A stretch of 5,696 bases of DNA, from NCBI GenBank assembly GCA_014378085.1, contig JACMOJ010000549.1:1-5696 (forward strand). Reading direction: 5' to 3'. Shown in pieces: positions 1 to 5,696 of the stretch. The translations under genes were made by a program, and so were the position numbers. The first letter of the stretch is position 1, and each line of letters begins with the position of its first letter. The notes beneath the pieces are model-generated. The model saw nothing but the letters and a program-made list of their open reading frames with translations. It was not told the DNA's origin and ran no database searches. Origin of the DNA: Burkholderiales bacterium (GTDB lineage Bacteria; Pseudomonadota; Gammaproteobacteria; Burkholderiales; Usitatibacteraceae).

Positions 1-1147
1 CGAAGACTCCAATGCGAGGCGCGCTCGCGCGTTGGGCGCCATCGAACTGGTACCCAAGCCGTGCGATCCTGGGCATTTGCGAAAACTACTCTTTGCGGCG
101 CTCAATACTGATGATGATGAACAGTTGTCGAGCCCGGACGAGGTCGCCCATAGCCTTATCGGGGATAGTCCGGCAATGCGCAGCCTGAGAAGCCAGATTG
201 ATCTTTACGCCTCGTCTACCTTCCCTGCGCTCATCGAAGGCGAGTCTGGAAGCGGCAAAGAATTAGTTGCGGCGGCGCTTCACTACCTGAGTCCACGCGC
301 CAAGTTACCGTTTCTTGCTCTTAACTGCGGCGCGATATCGGCAAATCTTGTTGAGCCCACCTTGTTCGGCTACAGCAAGGGCGCATTTACAGGGGCGGCC
401 GCAAATAAGGCCGGCTATTTTGAGGATGCGGGCGACGGAACGTTGTTCCTTGATGAGATTGGCGAGTTGCCACTCGACTTGCAACCAAAATTATTGCGAG
501 TGCTTGAGAATGGTGACTTTCAACGCGTCGGCGATACGCAATCGAGACACTCGAAAGCACGCATCGTTGCCGCAACCAATCGTGACCTGCGCGCGGAGGT
601 CAAAGCCGGTCGCTTCCGCGCTGATCTATTTCATCGCCTGTCGGTTTTTTCTTTGTTGGTCCCACCCTTACGCGACTTGGGCAGCGACAAATTAAAGCTG
701 ATGGAGCACTTTCGTCTCCAATATGCCTTCAAACACCAGACAAAGCCTTTCACGCTTGACGACGCTGCACGCGACGCGTGGCATAAATATGCGTTTCCAG
801 GAAATGTACGGGAGCTAAAGAACATCGTCATCCGGTTGACCGCCAAGTACGCAGGTTACACGGTGGGTACCACGGAGTTGGCGGCGGAAATGGAGCTTCC
901 AGACGCTCAACTACCGACAGTATCCAAGGTTGATGGCGACATCGACCCGAAGCGTGAAATTGAAAACAACCCCAACTTCAGTCTCGATCAGGTATTGGCT
1001 GGCATTGAGTTGCGATACATAGATGCGGCGATCGATTTGTCGCGTGGCAATATGTCCCAGGCGGCGCGCGTACTAGGCATTTCCCGATCGACGCTGTATA
1101 GCAGGCTCGAAGCATTGCGGCCCGGCACAGACAAATCCACATTCTAA
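1..1147 (+). CDS. Sigma-54-dependent response regulator, Fis family (5'-truncated by window edge)
   Basis: A cytoplasmic transcription activator that uses ATP hydrolysis to open sigma-54 RNA polymerase promoters. The reading frame is open from base 2 with no start codon, so the gene begins upstream. The TTG at 32 is an internal codon, because in-frame residues before it already belong to the receiver domain. The first ~30 visible residues match the end of a REC domain (GAIELVPKP, with the conserved Lys-Pro). The AAA+ domain follows: Walker A GESGSGKE at 239-262, the sigma-54-contacting GAFTGA loop at 380-397, Walker B LFLDE at 443-457, sensor I ATNRD, and the paired arginines of FRADLFHRL near 614-640. 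Next comes FPGNVREL (sensor II region). A Fis-type helix-turn-helix ends the protein (NMSQAARVLGISRSTLYSRL, 1049-1108). All motifs needed for sigma-54 activation are intact. The phospho-acceptor Asp and the partner kinase lie outside the window. The target genes are unknown; the downstream secretion genes are a positional guess. Confidence 0.93.
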   Translation, partial: EDSNARRARALGAIELVPKPCDPGHLRKLLFAALNTDDDEQLSSPDEVAHSLIGDSPAMRSLRSQIDLYASSTFPALIEGESGSGKELVAAALHYLSPRAKLPFLALNCGAISANLVEPTLFGYSKGAFTGAAANKAGYFEDAGDGTLFLDEIGELPLDLQPKLLRVLENGDFQRVGDTQSRHSKARIVAATNRDLRAEVKAGRFRADLFHRLSVFSLLVPPLRDLGSDKLKLMEHFRLQYAFKHQTKPFTLDDAARDAWHKYAFPGNVRELKNIVIRLTAKYAGYTVGTTELAAEMELPDAQLPTVSKVDGDIDPKREIENNPNFSLDQVLAGIELRYIDAAIDLSRGNMSQAARVLGISRSTLYSRLEALRPGTDKSTF

Positions 1148-1154
1148 TTATCTA

Positions 1155-1195
1155 CGCGCTGAACGCCTCTCTGCGCCCGGGAGGCGGCCAGCGCG
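1155..1195 (+). other. Strong imperfect hairpin between regulator and ATPase genes
   Basis: Two stacked stems can form in the transcript. The outer stem pairs CGCGCTG (1155-1161) with CAGCGCG (1189-1195), 7 bp. After a 2x2 internal loop, the inner stem pairs CGCCTCTC (1164-1171) with GGGAGGCG (1179-1186), 8 bp including one T-G wobble, with a 7-base loop. It starts 8 bases after the regulator stop codon. No T-run follows, so it is not a canonical intrinsic terminator. It could be a weak or Rho-assisted terminator, an mRNA 3'-end stabiliser or an attenuator. The pairing is seen directly; the role is inferred. Confidence 0.55.
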
Positions 1196-1200
1196 ATGCT
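1185..1200 (+). promoter_or_regulatory. Weak candidate sigma-54 (-24/-12) promoter
   Basis: GGC at 1186-1188 and TGCT at 1197-1200 place the essential GG and GC dinucleotides 12 bases apart, the spacing of the sigma-54 consensus TGGCACG-N4-TTGCW. The middle of the -24 element (CA for AC) and one -12 T do not match. It would start transcription near 1211, about 30 bases before the ATPase start codon, and the neighbour is a sigma-54 activator. However, the short GG-N10-GC pattern is common by chance at this GC content, and the site overlaps the right arm of the hairpin. Low confidence. Confidence 0.15.
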
Positions 1201-1241
1201 ACACTTCCCGCGTTTTGCGGCAATAGCGGAAATTACCATTC

Positions 1242-2705
1242 ATGACGATGTACCTGGAACACTTCGGACTTCGCGAAGCACCATTCAAGATCACACCGCA
1301 CACCGAGTTCTTTTTTGCCGGTGCTCATCGGGGCGAAACCCTCGAAGCCCTGATATACGCCATCACCAGCGGTGAGGGAATCGTAAAAGTGACCGGTGAA
1401 GTTGGCGCTGGCAAGACCATGTTGTGTCGTGTATTGATGGAACGGCTACCGGAATCGGTCGAAACCATTTATTTCGCCGTCCCTTCGTTGTCGCCAGATG
1501 AATTGCTTGCCACAGTGGCAGGTGACCTTGGCGTCGAGATGGATGGCGCAAATATCACCAAACTGATCCGCGCGCTTCAGGTCCGCTTGATCGAACTTTA
1601 CGCGAACGGCAAGCGTGTCGTGGCGCTGATCGACGAAGCACATGCGATGCCGGTGGAAACCCTGGACCAGATTCGCTTGCTGTCCAATTTGGAGACAAGC
1701 CACGAAAAATTAATCCAGATTGTGCTGTTTGGCCAGCCTGAGCTGGACGAGCACCTTTCGATGCCAAACATTCGTCAACTGAAAGAGCGCATTACGCACA
1801 GCTTCTATCTGTTGCCCTTACCCGCGGGAGACATCAAGGACTATCTGAATTTTCGCTTGCGCGCAGCGGGCTATCACGGTCCTGACTTGTTCAGCACGGA
1901 GGCATTAAAACTCATCACCGAAGCCTCCGAAGGCCTTACAAGGCGAATCAACATCTATGCCGACAAGACCTTGCTCGCCGCCTTCGCGGGAGGCACGCAT
2001 ACCATCACGACAGATCACGTGCGCGCCGCAATCGCCGACACGCAGATCGTCATCCGCGGACAGAAGTTCAACCCGACGAAGCTGGGGCTCGCCATTGCCG
2101 CGTCGCTGCTGCTGGGCGCCGCGATTGGATTTGCGGTTAGCCAGTTTTCGAAGAGCTCGCCAACCTTATCACCCCCGTTTGCCGCCAACGTTACCGCTGA
2201 CGCGGCGCTGGCAAGCAGAACGACGGGTCAAAATGAGACCGGGCAGCGAGAAGCTGTGATCACGCCGACGCCCGGTGTTGCTCCAGGCGTAAAACCGGTT
2301 GCCACCGCGATTCCGGCATCCATCGATAACCTGAATAAACCAGCGGACGCAGAATCGCTTAGTAAACGCATGGCCGCGGATATGGCACGTATTGCGACAC
2401 TGCCTAAGAATCGTTACGCGATTCAATTAATGACTGCCGATCAACGCAACGATTCAGCCATTGATTCTTATTTGCGCACCGCCGGTCGTGAGCTCAGTCC
2501 GGAACTGCTAATGGTGTTTCCAACCGGCAGCACGGCCAACCCGCGTGTAAGCGTGCTGTATGGCAATTATGACGGGCCGTCAGAAGCGATTATCGGGCTA
2601 GGTCGCTTACCCGCCGGTGTAAACAAGTTTCGCCCGTACATCCGCTCTTTTGGCGCGGTCCAAGCGGATGCCAGATCCGCGACGCCTCTAGGCTCGCGAC
2701 AATGA
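1242..2705 (+). CDS. ExeA/GspA/MshM-like AAA ATPase with TM segment and C-terminal SPOR-like domain
   Basis: A 487-residue inner-membrane ATPase of the type found with secretin machines, where ExeA/GspA helps the secretin assemble through the peptidoglycan. The N-terminus (YLEHFGLREAPF) is typical of the ExeA family. Walker A is GEVGAGKT (residues 52-59) and Walker B is VVALIDEAH (126-134). GQPEL (164-168) and RQLKERIT (178-185) match the sensor and arginine-finger regions. One transmembrane helix lies at about 282-302, followed by a polar Ala/Thr/Pro linker (~303-385). Residues ~390-475 resemble a SPOR domain: RYAIQL at the start, then RVSVLYGNYDGPSEAI, and RPYIRSFGAVQ at the end. The motor would be cytoplasmic and the SPOR part periplasmic, binding denuded glycan. 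ExeA has a different peptidoglycan-binding domain, and AAA-plus-SPOR proteins also occur among DamX relatives, so a cell-division role is an alternative; the adjacent secretin favours secretion or pilus assembly. Start: ATG 1242 has a weak GGAA 10 bases upstream. ATG 1248 (residue 3) better fits the family N-terminus but is farther from that site. Confidence 0.88.
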   Translation: MTMYLEHFGLREAPFKITPHTEFFFAGAHRGETLEALIYAITSGEGIVKVTGEVGAGKTMLCRVLMERLPESVETIYFAVPSLSPDELLATVAGDLGVEMDGANITKLIRALQVRLIELYANGKRVVALIDEAHAMPVETLDQIRLLSNLETSHEKLIQIVLFGQPELDEHLSMPNIRQLKERITHSFYLLPLPAGDIKDYLNFRLRAAGYHGPDLFSTEALKLITEASEGLTRRINIYADKTLLAAFAGGTHTITTDHVRAAIADTQIVIRGQKFNPTKLGLAIAASLLLGAAIGFAVSQFSKSSPTLSPPFAANVTADAALASRTTGQNETGQREAVITPTPGVAPGVKPVATAIPASIDNLNKPADAESLSKRMAADMARIATLPKNRYAIQLMTADQRNDSAIDSYLRTAGRELSPELLMVFPTGSTANPRVSVLYGNYDGPSEAIIGLGRLPAGVNKFRPYIRSFGAVQADARSATPLGSRQ

Positions 2706-2758
2706 CGCAGCTGTAATTACTTTCTTTCAGGTAAATTTTTAAACGACCGCCCAAGCCG

Positions 2759-2787
2759 TTGCTTTTATTAGAGAATTCTTCTATAAC
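2759..2787 (+). promoter_or_regulatory. Candidate sigma-70-type promoter upstream of the secretin gene
   Basis: TTGCTT (2759-2764) and TATAAC (2782-2787) are separated by exactly 17 bases. The -10 element matches the consensus at 5 of 6 positions; the -35 matches only at the TTG. Transcription would begin near 2794, giving a leader of about 106 bases before the secretin ATG. The surrounding gap is AT-richer than the genes on either side. It may give the secretin and downstream genes their own promoter besides read-through from the ATPase gene. Prediction by eye only. Confidence 0.35.
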
Positions 2788-2854
2788 AGTCGCATGGTTA
2801 CCGCAAAAGCGTTGATTCTGCATTCGGATGCTTTGGACGGAGCCCTACATAATA

Positions 2855-2896
2855 ATGCCAACTACAAACTCGACTCGTGAGCACGGAAATTTCTAA
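2855..2896 (+). other. 13-codon mini-ORF in the secretin leader
   Basis: ATG at 2855 opens a short frame (MPTTNSTREHGNF) that stops with TAA at 2894-2896, three bases before the secretin ATG at 2900. A purine-rich GGACGGAG (2836-2843) lies 11 bases upstream and could serve as a ribosome site. The mini-ORF is in the same frame as the secretin, so its TAA fixes the limit beyond which the secretin cannot extend. It might act in translational coupling, or be chance. Nothing in the peptide suggests a function. Confidence 0.2.
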
Positions 2897-2899
2897 ACC

Positions 2900-4834
2900 A
2901 TGGCGCCTTTGGGGTTCCACATGCTCGCGGGATTGACCGTTCGCGTCGCTTTACGTGCTTTCGCATGCGCGGGCTTAACGTCGGCCGTCGTTGCCTGCGG
3001 AACACTCCCGGTTGCGCGCACTGACGGGCACCTCAAGAACGACTCCCCAATTGAAAACGTAAAACCTGCCGGAGCCACGCCATCCTCCTCCTCCGTGCCG
3101 CAACCCGTTCGTCAAGTTCCGCTTCCGCCGCCGCCGGTGCCGCGTATCGAAGAAGTGAAATATTCCGTGACCGTCAACAATGTGCCGGTACAGGAATTAT
3201 TGTTCGCCATCAGCCGCGATACCAAAGTCAACATCGATATCCACCCCGACATCAATGGGCGCGTGACGTTAAACGCGATTGACCAGACGCTCAAGCAAAT
3301 CCTTACCCGAATATCGAAACAAGTCGATGTTCGCTGGGAGCTTGATGGTCCGAATATAGTGGTCAAGGCTGATTCGCCCTATTTGAAAATCTACAAGGTT
3401 GACTACGTCAATATGCAACGCGATTCGACGAGCTCCATCGGCGTGCAGACCCAAGTTGTTGGTCCAAGTACGGGCGCTGCTGGCGCTACAGGTGGTGCCG
3501 GCCAGAATAGTTCGATCGTGAAACTTGAAAACACGAGCAAGAACAAATTTTGGGAAACGCTTGGCAACAATGTAAAGGACATGCTGCGCGAGACCGACAA
3601 GCTGCTTCCAGAGGGTAGCTCGGAGACGTTTACACAGACACGCTCTCAGGGCGCCACCGCAAGTAATCGCCCGCAAACGGCGACGCAGCGCCGAATCAGT
3701 GGGCAAACTGGCCAACCCGCCCAAACCACGACCACTGGACCAGGCGTCGCAGAGCAAGTTGGGGCACAAGAGGCGGCGTCTCAAACGCTAACTTTTCGCG
3801 AAGCCGCATCTGTCATCATGAATGCTGAAACCGGTACGCTTGCGATTCGCGCCACGTCGCGACAGCATGAAATCGTTGGTGAATTCATACAACAGATCGG
3901 CGGTTCCTCGCAACGCCAAGTCTTGATAGAGGCCACCGTTGTCGAAGTCGTACTGAATGACAAATATCAATCAGGTGTTGATTGGTCGGCACTAGGTCTG
4001 CAGGGACTGGGGTACACGATCAGGCAGAGCTTTACGGGCGCCAATTTGCAAGAGTCACCTTTCTTTTCACTTTCATACCGTAACCCTGCCGCTGCAGCCG
4101 GGGGCGATATCAGCAGCACCATCAAGTTGCTCAATTCGTTCGGCAATACGCGGGTACTATCCAGCCCCAAAATCATGACGCTGAATAATCAAACAGCCGT
4201 TATGCGTGTTGTTGAAAACACGGTGTATTTCACAGTACAGTCGACGGTCACACCCGGCGCGGTCGCGGGCCAAGCGGCAATTGTTTCGTACAACACCACG
4301 CCAAATGTCGTGCCTGAGGGATTTATCATGAACGTCACTCCCCAGATCAGCGAGAACGACGTTATTAACCTCAGCGTTCGGCCAAGTGTGACGCGTATCA
4401 CGGCGTATGTGAACGACCCCAATCCTGATCTGGGCAGAGCCGGCGTCATCAGCCGAGTGCCTCAAATCCAGACGCGTGAATTTGAAGCGATGATGCGCGT
4501 GGCAAGTGGGGAGACGGCCGTGCTGGGCGGATTGATGCAGGATTCTTTCCAGACCAATCGTGATGGATTGCCGATTTTGGCGCGCGTACCGGTGGTGGGT
4601 GATGCGGTCAGCTACCGAAACGACAGCGGAAAAAAAAGTGAACTGGTGGTATTCATCCGAGCGGTTGTAATCCGTGAAGCGAGTGTGAACGCCGATTTGG
4701 CGGACTATAAAAAATACCTGCCGAGCGCAAATTTTTTCAAAGACGCCAGTCCATCCTTCGACCCAAATAATCCTGGATTGCCACTCAATACCAATCCTTT
4801 CGTTCCAGAAAGCGAGTCAAGGAAGGCGCCATGA
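2900..4834 (+). CDS. mshL: MshL-type outer-membrane secretin (GspD/PilQ superfamily), lipoprotein
   Basis: A 644-residue secretin that would form the multimeric outer-membrane gate of an MSHA-type pilus or type II secretion-like machine. The N-terminus has a signal peptide ending in the lipobox VVAC (Cys33), so it is probably an acylated lipoprotein, as known for MshL. A Pro/Ser linker follows (~60-82, with LPPPPVPR). An STN-like/secretin N0 domain spans ~85-158 (VQELLFAISRDTKVNIDI, then GRVTLNAIDQTLKQIL). A periplasmic N-domain region begins at YLKIYKVDYVNMQR and is interrupted by low-complexity stretches at ~189-205 and ~246-295. QVLIEATVVEV (340-350) leads into the secretin domain (~405-592), with NTRVLSSPKIMTLNNQTA, VPEGFIMNVTPQIS, SGETAVLGGL and VPVVGDAVSYRN. 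A ~50-residue Pro/Asn-rich tail follows. Start: ATG 2900 is bounded by an in-frame TAA at 2894. ATG 2921 (residue 8) has GGGG seven bases upstream and also keeps the signal peptide, so it is a real alternative. The stop codon overlaps the next gene. Confidence 0.93.
   Translation: MAPLGFHMLAGLTVRVALRAFACAGLTSAVVACGTLPVARTDGHLKNDSPIENVKPAGATPSSSSVPQPVRQVPLPPPPVPRIEEVKYSVTVNNVPVQELLFAISRDTKVNIDIHPDINGRVTLNAIDQTLKQILTRISKQVDVRWELDGPNIVVKADSPYLKIYKVDYVNMQRDSTSSIGVQTQVVGPSTGAAGATGGAGQNSSIVKLENTSKNKFWETLGNNVKDMLRETDKLLPEGSSETFTQTRSQGATASNRPQTATQRRISGQTGQPAQTTTTGPGVAEQVGAQEAASQTLTFREAASVIMNAETGTLAIRATSRQHEIVGEFIQQIGGSSQRQVLIEATVVEVVLNDKYQSGVDWSALGLQGLGYTIRQSFTGANLQESPFFSLSYRNPAAAAGGDISSTIKLLNSFGNTRVLSSPKIMTLNNQTAVMRVVENTVYFTVQSTVTPGAVAGQAAIVSYNTTPNVVPEGFIMNVTPQISENDVINLSVRPSVTRITAYVNDPNPDLGRAGVISRVPQIQTREFEAMMRVASGETAVLGGLMQDSFQTNRDGLPILARVPVVGDAVSYRNDSGKKSELVVFIRAVVIREASVNADLADYKKYLPSANFFKDASPSFDPNNPGLPLNTNPFVPESESRKAP
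4819..4830 (+). promoter_or_regulatory. Strong Shine-Dalgarno site for the gene starting at 4831
   Basis: AAGGAAGG (4819-4826) lies within the last secretin codons and ends 4 bases before the ATG at 4831; its AAGGA core is 7 bases away. It supports this start and, with the ATGA stop/start overlap, efficient coupled translation. Confidence 0.7.
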
Positions 4835-5696
4835 GCCTGCTTCTGGACGCGCTGCGTCGCGCGGAAGAAGCGCGGCGCGCCAAAGAAGCGAGCACCAACG
4901 CCACGCAAGCGGACCCCGTTTTTGTCGCGTCTGGCCCCTCACACATACATCCGCCGCCAGCATCACCATCGCGCGAACTTGCGCTCGATGAATCGACGTC
5001 GACCCCGCCCGTTGCGTCGGCGGAAAATGATTCCGCTGCAATAGCCCCCGTCAGAGCCTATAAAAGCGGACTGGCACTGGAGGAGTTCTCGGCCCCACCG
5101 ATGGTTGAAACGGAAGCGCTCCGACTCTCCGTTCCGGAAAGCGTGCCATCCAGAATCGTCGCGGAGACCAAGACGCCGCGCGAGAGCACACAACGTGATG
5201 CAGTTCGAAACGTATTTGCCGTCAAACAGCCGCTGCCGACTTCAGAAGGCGGCGATAAGCGCAAATGGTTGATCCCCGCAGTAGTCGGCATCTTTATAGT
5301 GCTGGGAGCCGGTGGTTGGTACGTGTGGAATGAAATCAGCCGTGTTTCCGGTCCAGTCGTTGCTCGCACACCCGGCCCACCCAGCCCGTTGCCACCCGCC
5401 GCACCCGGCACCGGGCAATTTAGCAACAAACCCTCGCCGGTCCCGGAGACGATGGTGGCAAAGGTCGAGGAGATGCCGATACCACCGCTCCTGCCGCCAC
5501 GTGCGGCTGACGCACCAGTGCCAACATTGCCAGCTTCATTCGCAACTGAGCGAACACTCTCCGAACGCGAAGCGCTCGCCAGAAAATTGAAGGACGCGCC
5601 TGTGGCCAGCGAGGCCGCGATCGGACTGAAACTCGCAAGGTCAAATGAGCCACCCCGGATCAATCCAGAATTGTCGATAGCCTACCAATCGCTCGC
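4831..5696 (+). CDS. Bitopic proline-rich protein, MshN/GspB-like position, probable C-terminal TPR region (3'-truncated)
   Basis: The frame is open from ATG 4831 to the window edge (288 full codons), and the gene continues beyond. It overlaps the secretin stop by ATGA, so the two are almost certainly co-translated. The N-terminus MSLLLDALRRAEEARRA is a short amphipathic cytoplasmic motif; related starts (SLILDALRKAE) are known in GspB-type secretion proteins. Residues ~20-140 are a disordered Pro/Ala/Ser-rich stretch containing RNVFAVKQP (126-134), which looks like a short conserved motif. A single transmembrane helix lies at 146-166 (WLIPAVVGIFIVLGAGGWYVW without its flanking charges), preceded by Lys/Arg (DKRK) in agreement with a cytoplasmic N-terminus. 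A second Pro-rich stretch follows (~172-240). The last residues, NPELSIAYQSL (278-288), read like the start of a tetratricopeptide array, as in MshN. Probable role: linking the inner-membrane platform to the periplasm or secretin. The family assignment is inferred from topology and position; the C-terminal domain is not visible. Confidence 0.8.
   Translation, partial: MSLLLDALRRAEEARRAKEASTNATQADPVFVASGPSHIHPPPASPSRELALDESTSTPPVASAENDSAAIAPVRAYKSGLALEEFSAPPMVETEALRLSVPESVPSRIVAETKTPRESTQRDAVRNVFAVKQPLPTSEGGDKRKWLIPAVVGIFIVLGAGGWYVWNEISRVSGPVVARTPGPPSPLPPAAPGTGQFSNKPSPVPETMVAKVEEMPIPPLLPPRAADAPVPTLPASFATERTLSEREALARKLKDAPVASEAAIGLKLARSNEPPRINPELSIAYQSL

Noticed and set aside
32..34. TTG as the start codon of the regulator
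   Set aside because: The frame is open to base 2 and the residues around it belong to the end of a REC domain, so the true start lies upstream of the window.
1..1147. Assignment of the regulator as PrsR of the PEP-CTERM/exosortase system
   Set aside because: The Fis-type C-terminus (GISRSTLYSRLEAL) differs from the PrsR ending I recall, and no exosortase or polysaccharide gene is in the window.
2713..2745. Possible terminator after the ATPase gene (GTAATTAC palindrome and a T-run)
   Set aside because: The palindrome is only 8 bases with no loop, and the T-run at 2736-2740 is not preceded by a GC-rich stem.
2820..2831. Small hairpin GCAT-TCGG-ATGC in the secretin leader
   Set aside because: Only a 4-bp stem that does not extend; expected by chance.
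3269..3784. 171-codon open frame on the minus strand within the secretin gene
   Set aside because: The secretin reading frame is continuous with clear family motifs here, and the antisense product is Arg/Leu/Cys-rich without domain features.
5312..5590. 92-codon plus-strand open frame in another phase
   Set aside because: It overlaps the real frame from 4831, its His/Pro/Arg/Ser-rich product has no domain, and it lacks a supporting ribosome site.
5058..5663. 201-codon open frame on the minus strand
   Set aside because: It lies opposite the frame starting at 4831, which has a strong Shine-Dalgarno site, a TM helix and an ATGA overlap. The minus-strand product is low-complexity Ser/Gly/Ala sequence with no recognisable domain, typical of a shadow of Pro/Ala-rich coding DNA.

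Overview
The window looks like a proteobacterial chromosome segment, most probably from a betaproteobacterium. That assignment rests on family resemblance (an MshL-type secretin with a GspA/ExeA-like ATPase and an 'MSLLLDALRRAEEA'-type bitopic protein beside it) and on moderately high GC; it was not tested by a database search. All four genes lie on the plus strand and are closely packed. No RNA gene, insertion sequence, CRISPR array or attachment site was found, and no gap between genes exceeds 200 bases.

Layout. (1) Bases 1-1147 hold the 3' part of a sigma-54-dependent response regulator. The end of its receiver domain is visible, followed by a complete AAA+ sigma-54 activator domain and a Fis-type helix-turn-helix. 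Its start lies before the window. (2) A 94-base gap contains a strong imperfect hairpin (1155-1195) and a weak -24/-12-like match. (3) 1242-2705 encodes an ExeA/GspA/MshM-like AAA ATPase with one transmembrane segment and a C-terminal SPOR-like domain. (4) A 194-base gap carries a candidate sigma-70-type promoter and a 13-codon mini-ORF. (5) 2900-4834 encodes an MshL-type outer-membrane secretin with a lipoprotein signal. (6) 4831 to the window end encodes the N-terminal 288 residues of a bitopic, proline-rich protein. It overlaps the secretin stop by ATGA and appears to be entering a TPR region at the edge.

How the genes fit together (inference). The ATPase, secretin and bitopic TPR-type protein correspond to MshM, MshL and MshN of MSHA-type IV pilus / type II secretion-like machines, but in the order M-L-N rather than the Vibrio order L-M-N. 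The secretin would form the outer-membrane gate. The ATPase, with a cytoplasmic motor and a periplasmic peptidoglycan-binding tail, could help pass or anchor the secretin through the cell wall. The bitopic protein could link the inner-membrane platform to the secretin. GspE-like and GspF-like genes and pseudopilins would be expected downstream, outside the window. The upstream regulator may control this machine, but only position supports that. Nothing here amounts to a clearly new system. The most distinctive points are the ATPase-TM-SPOR architecture, the gene order and the intergenic hairpin.
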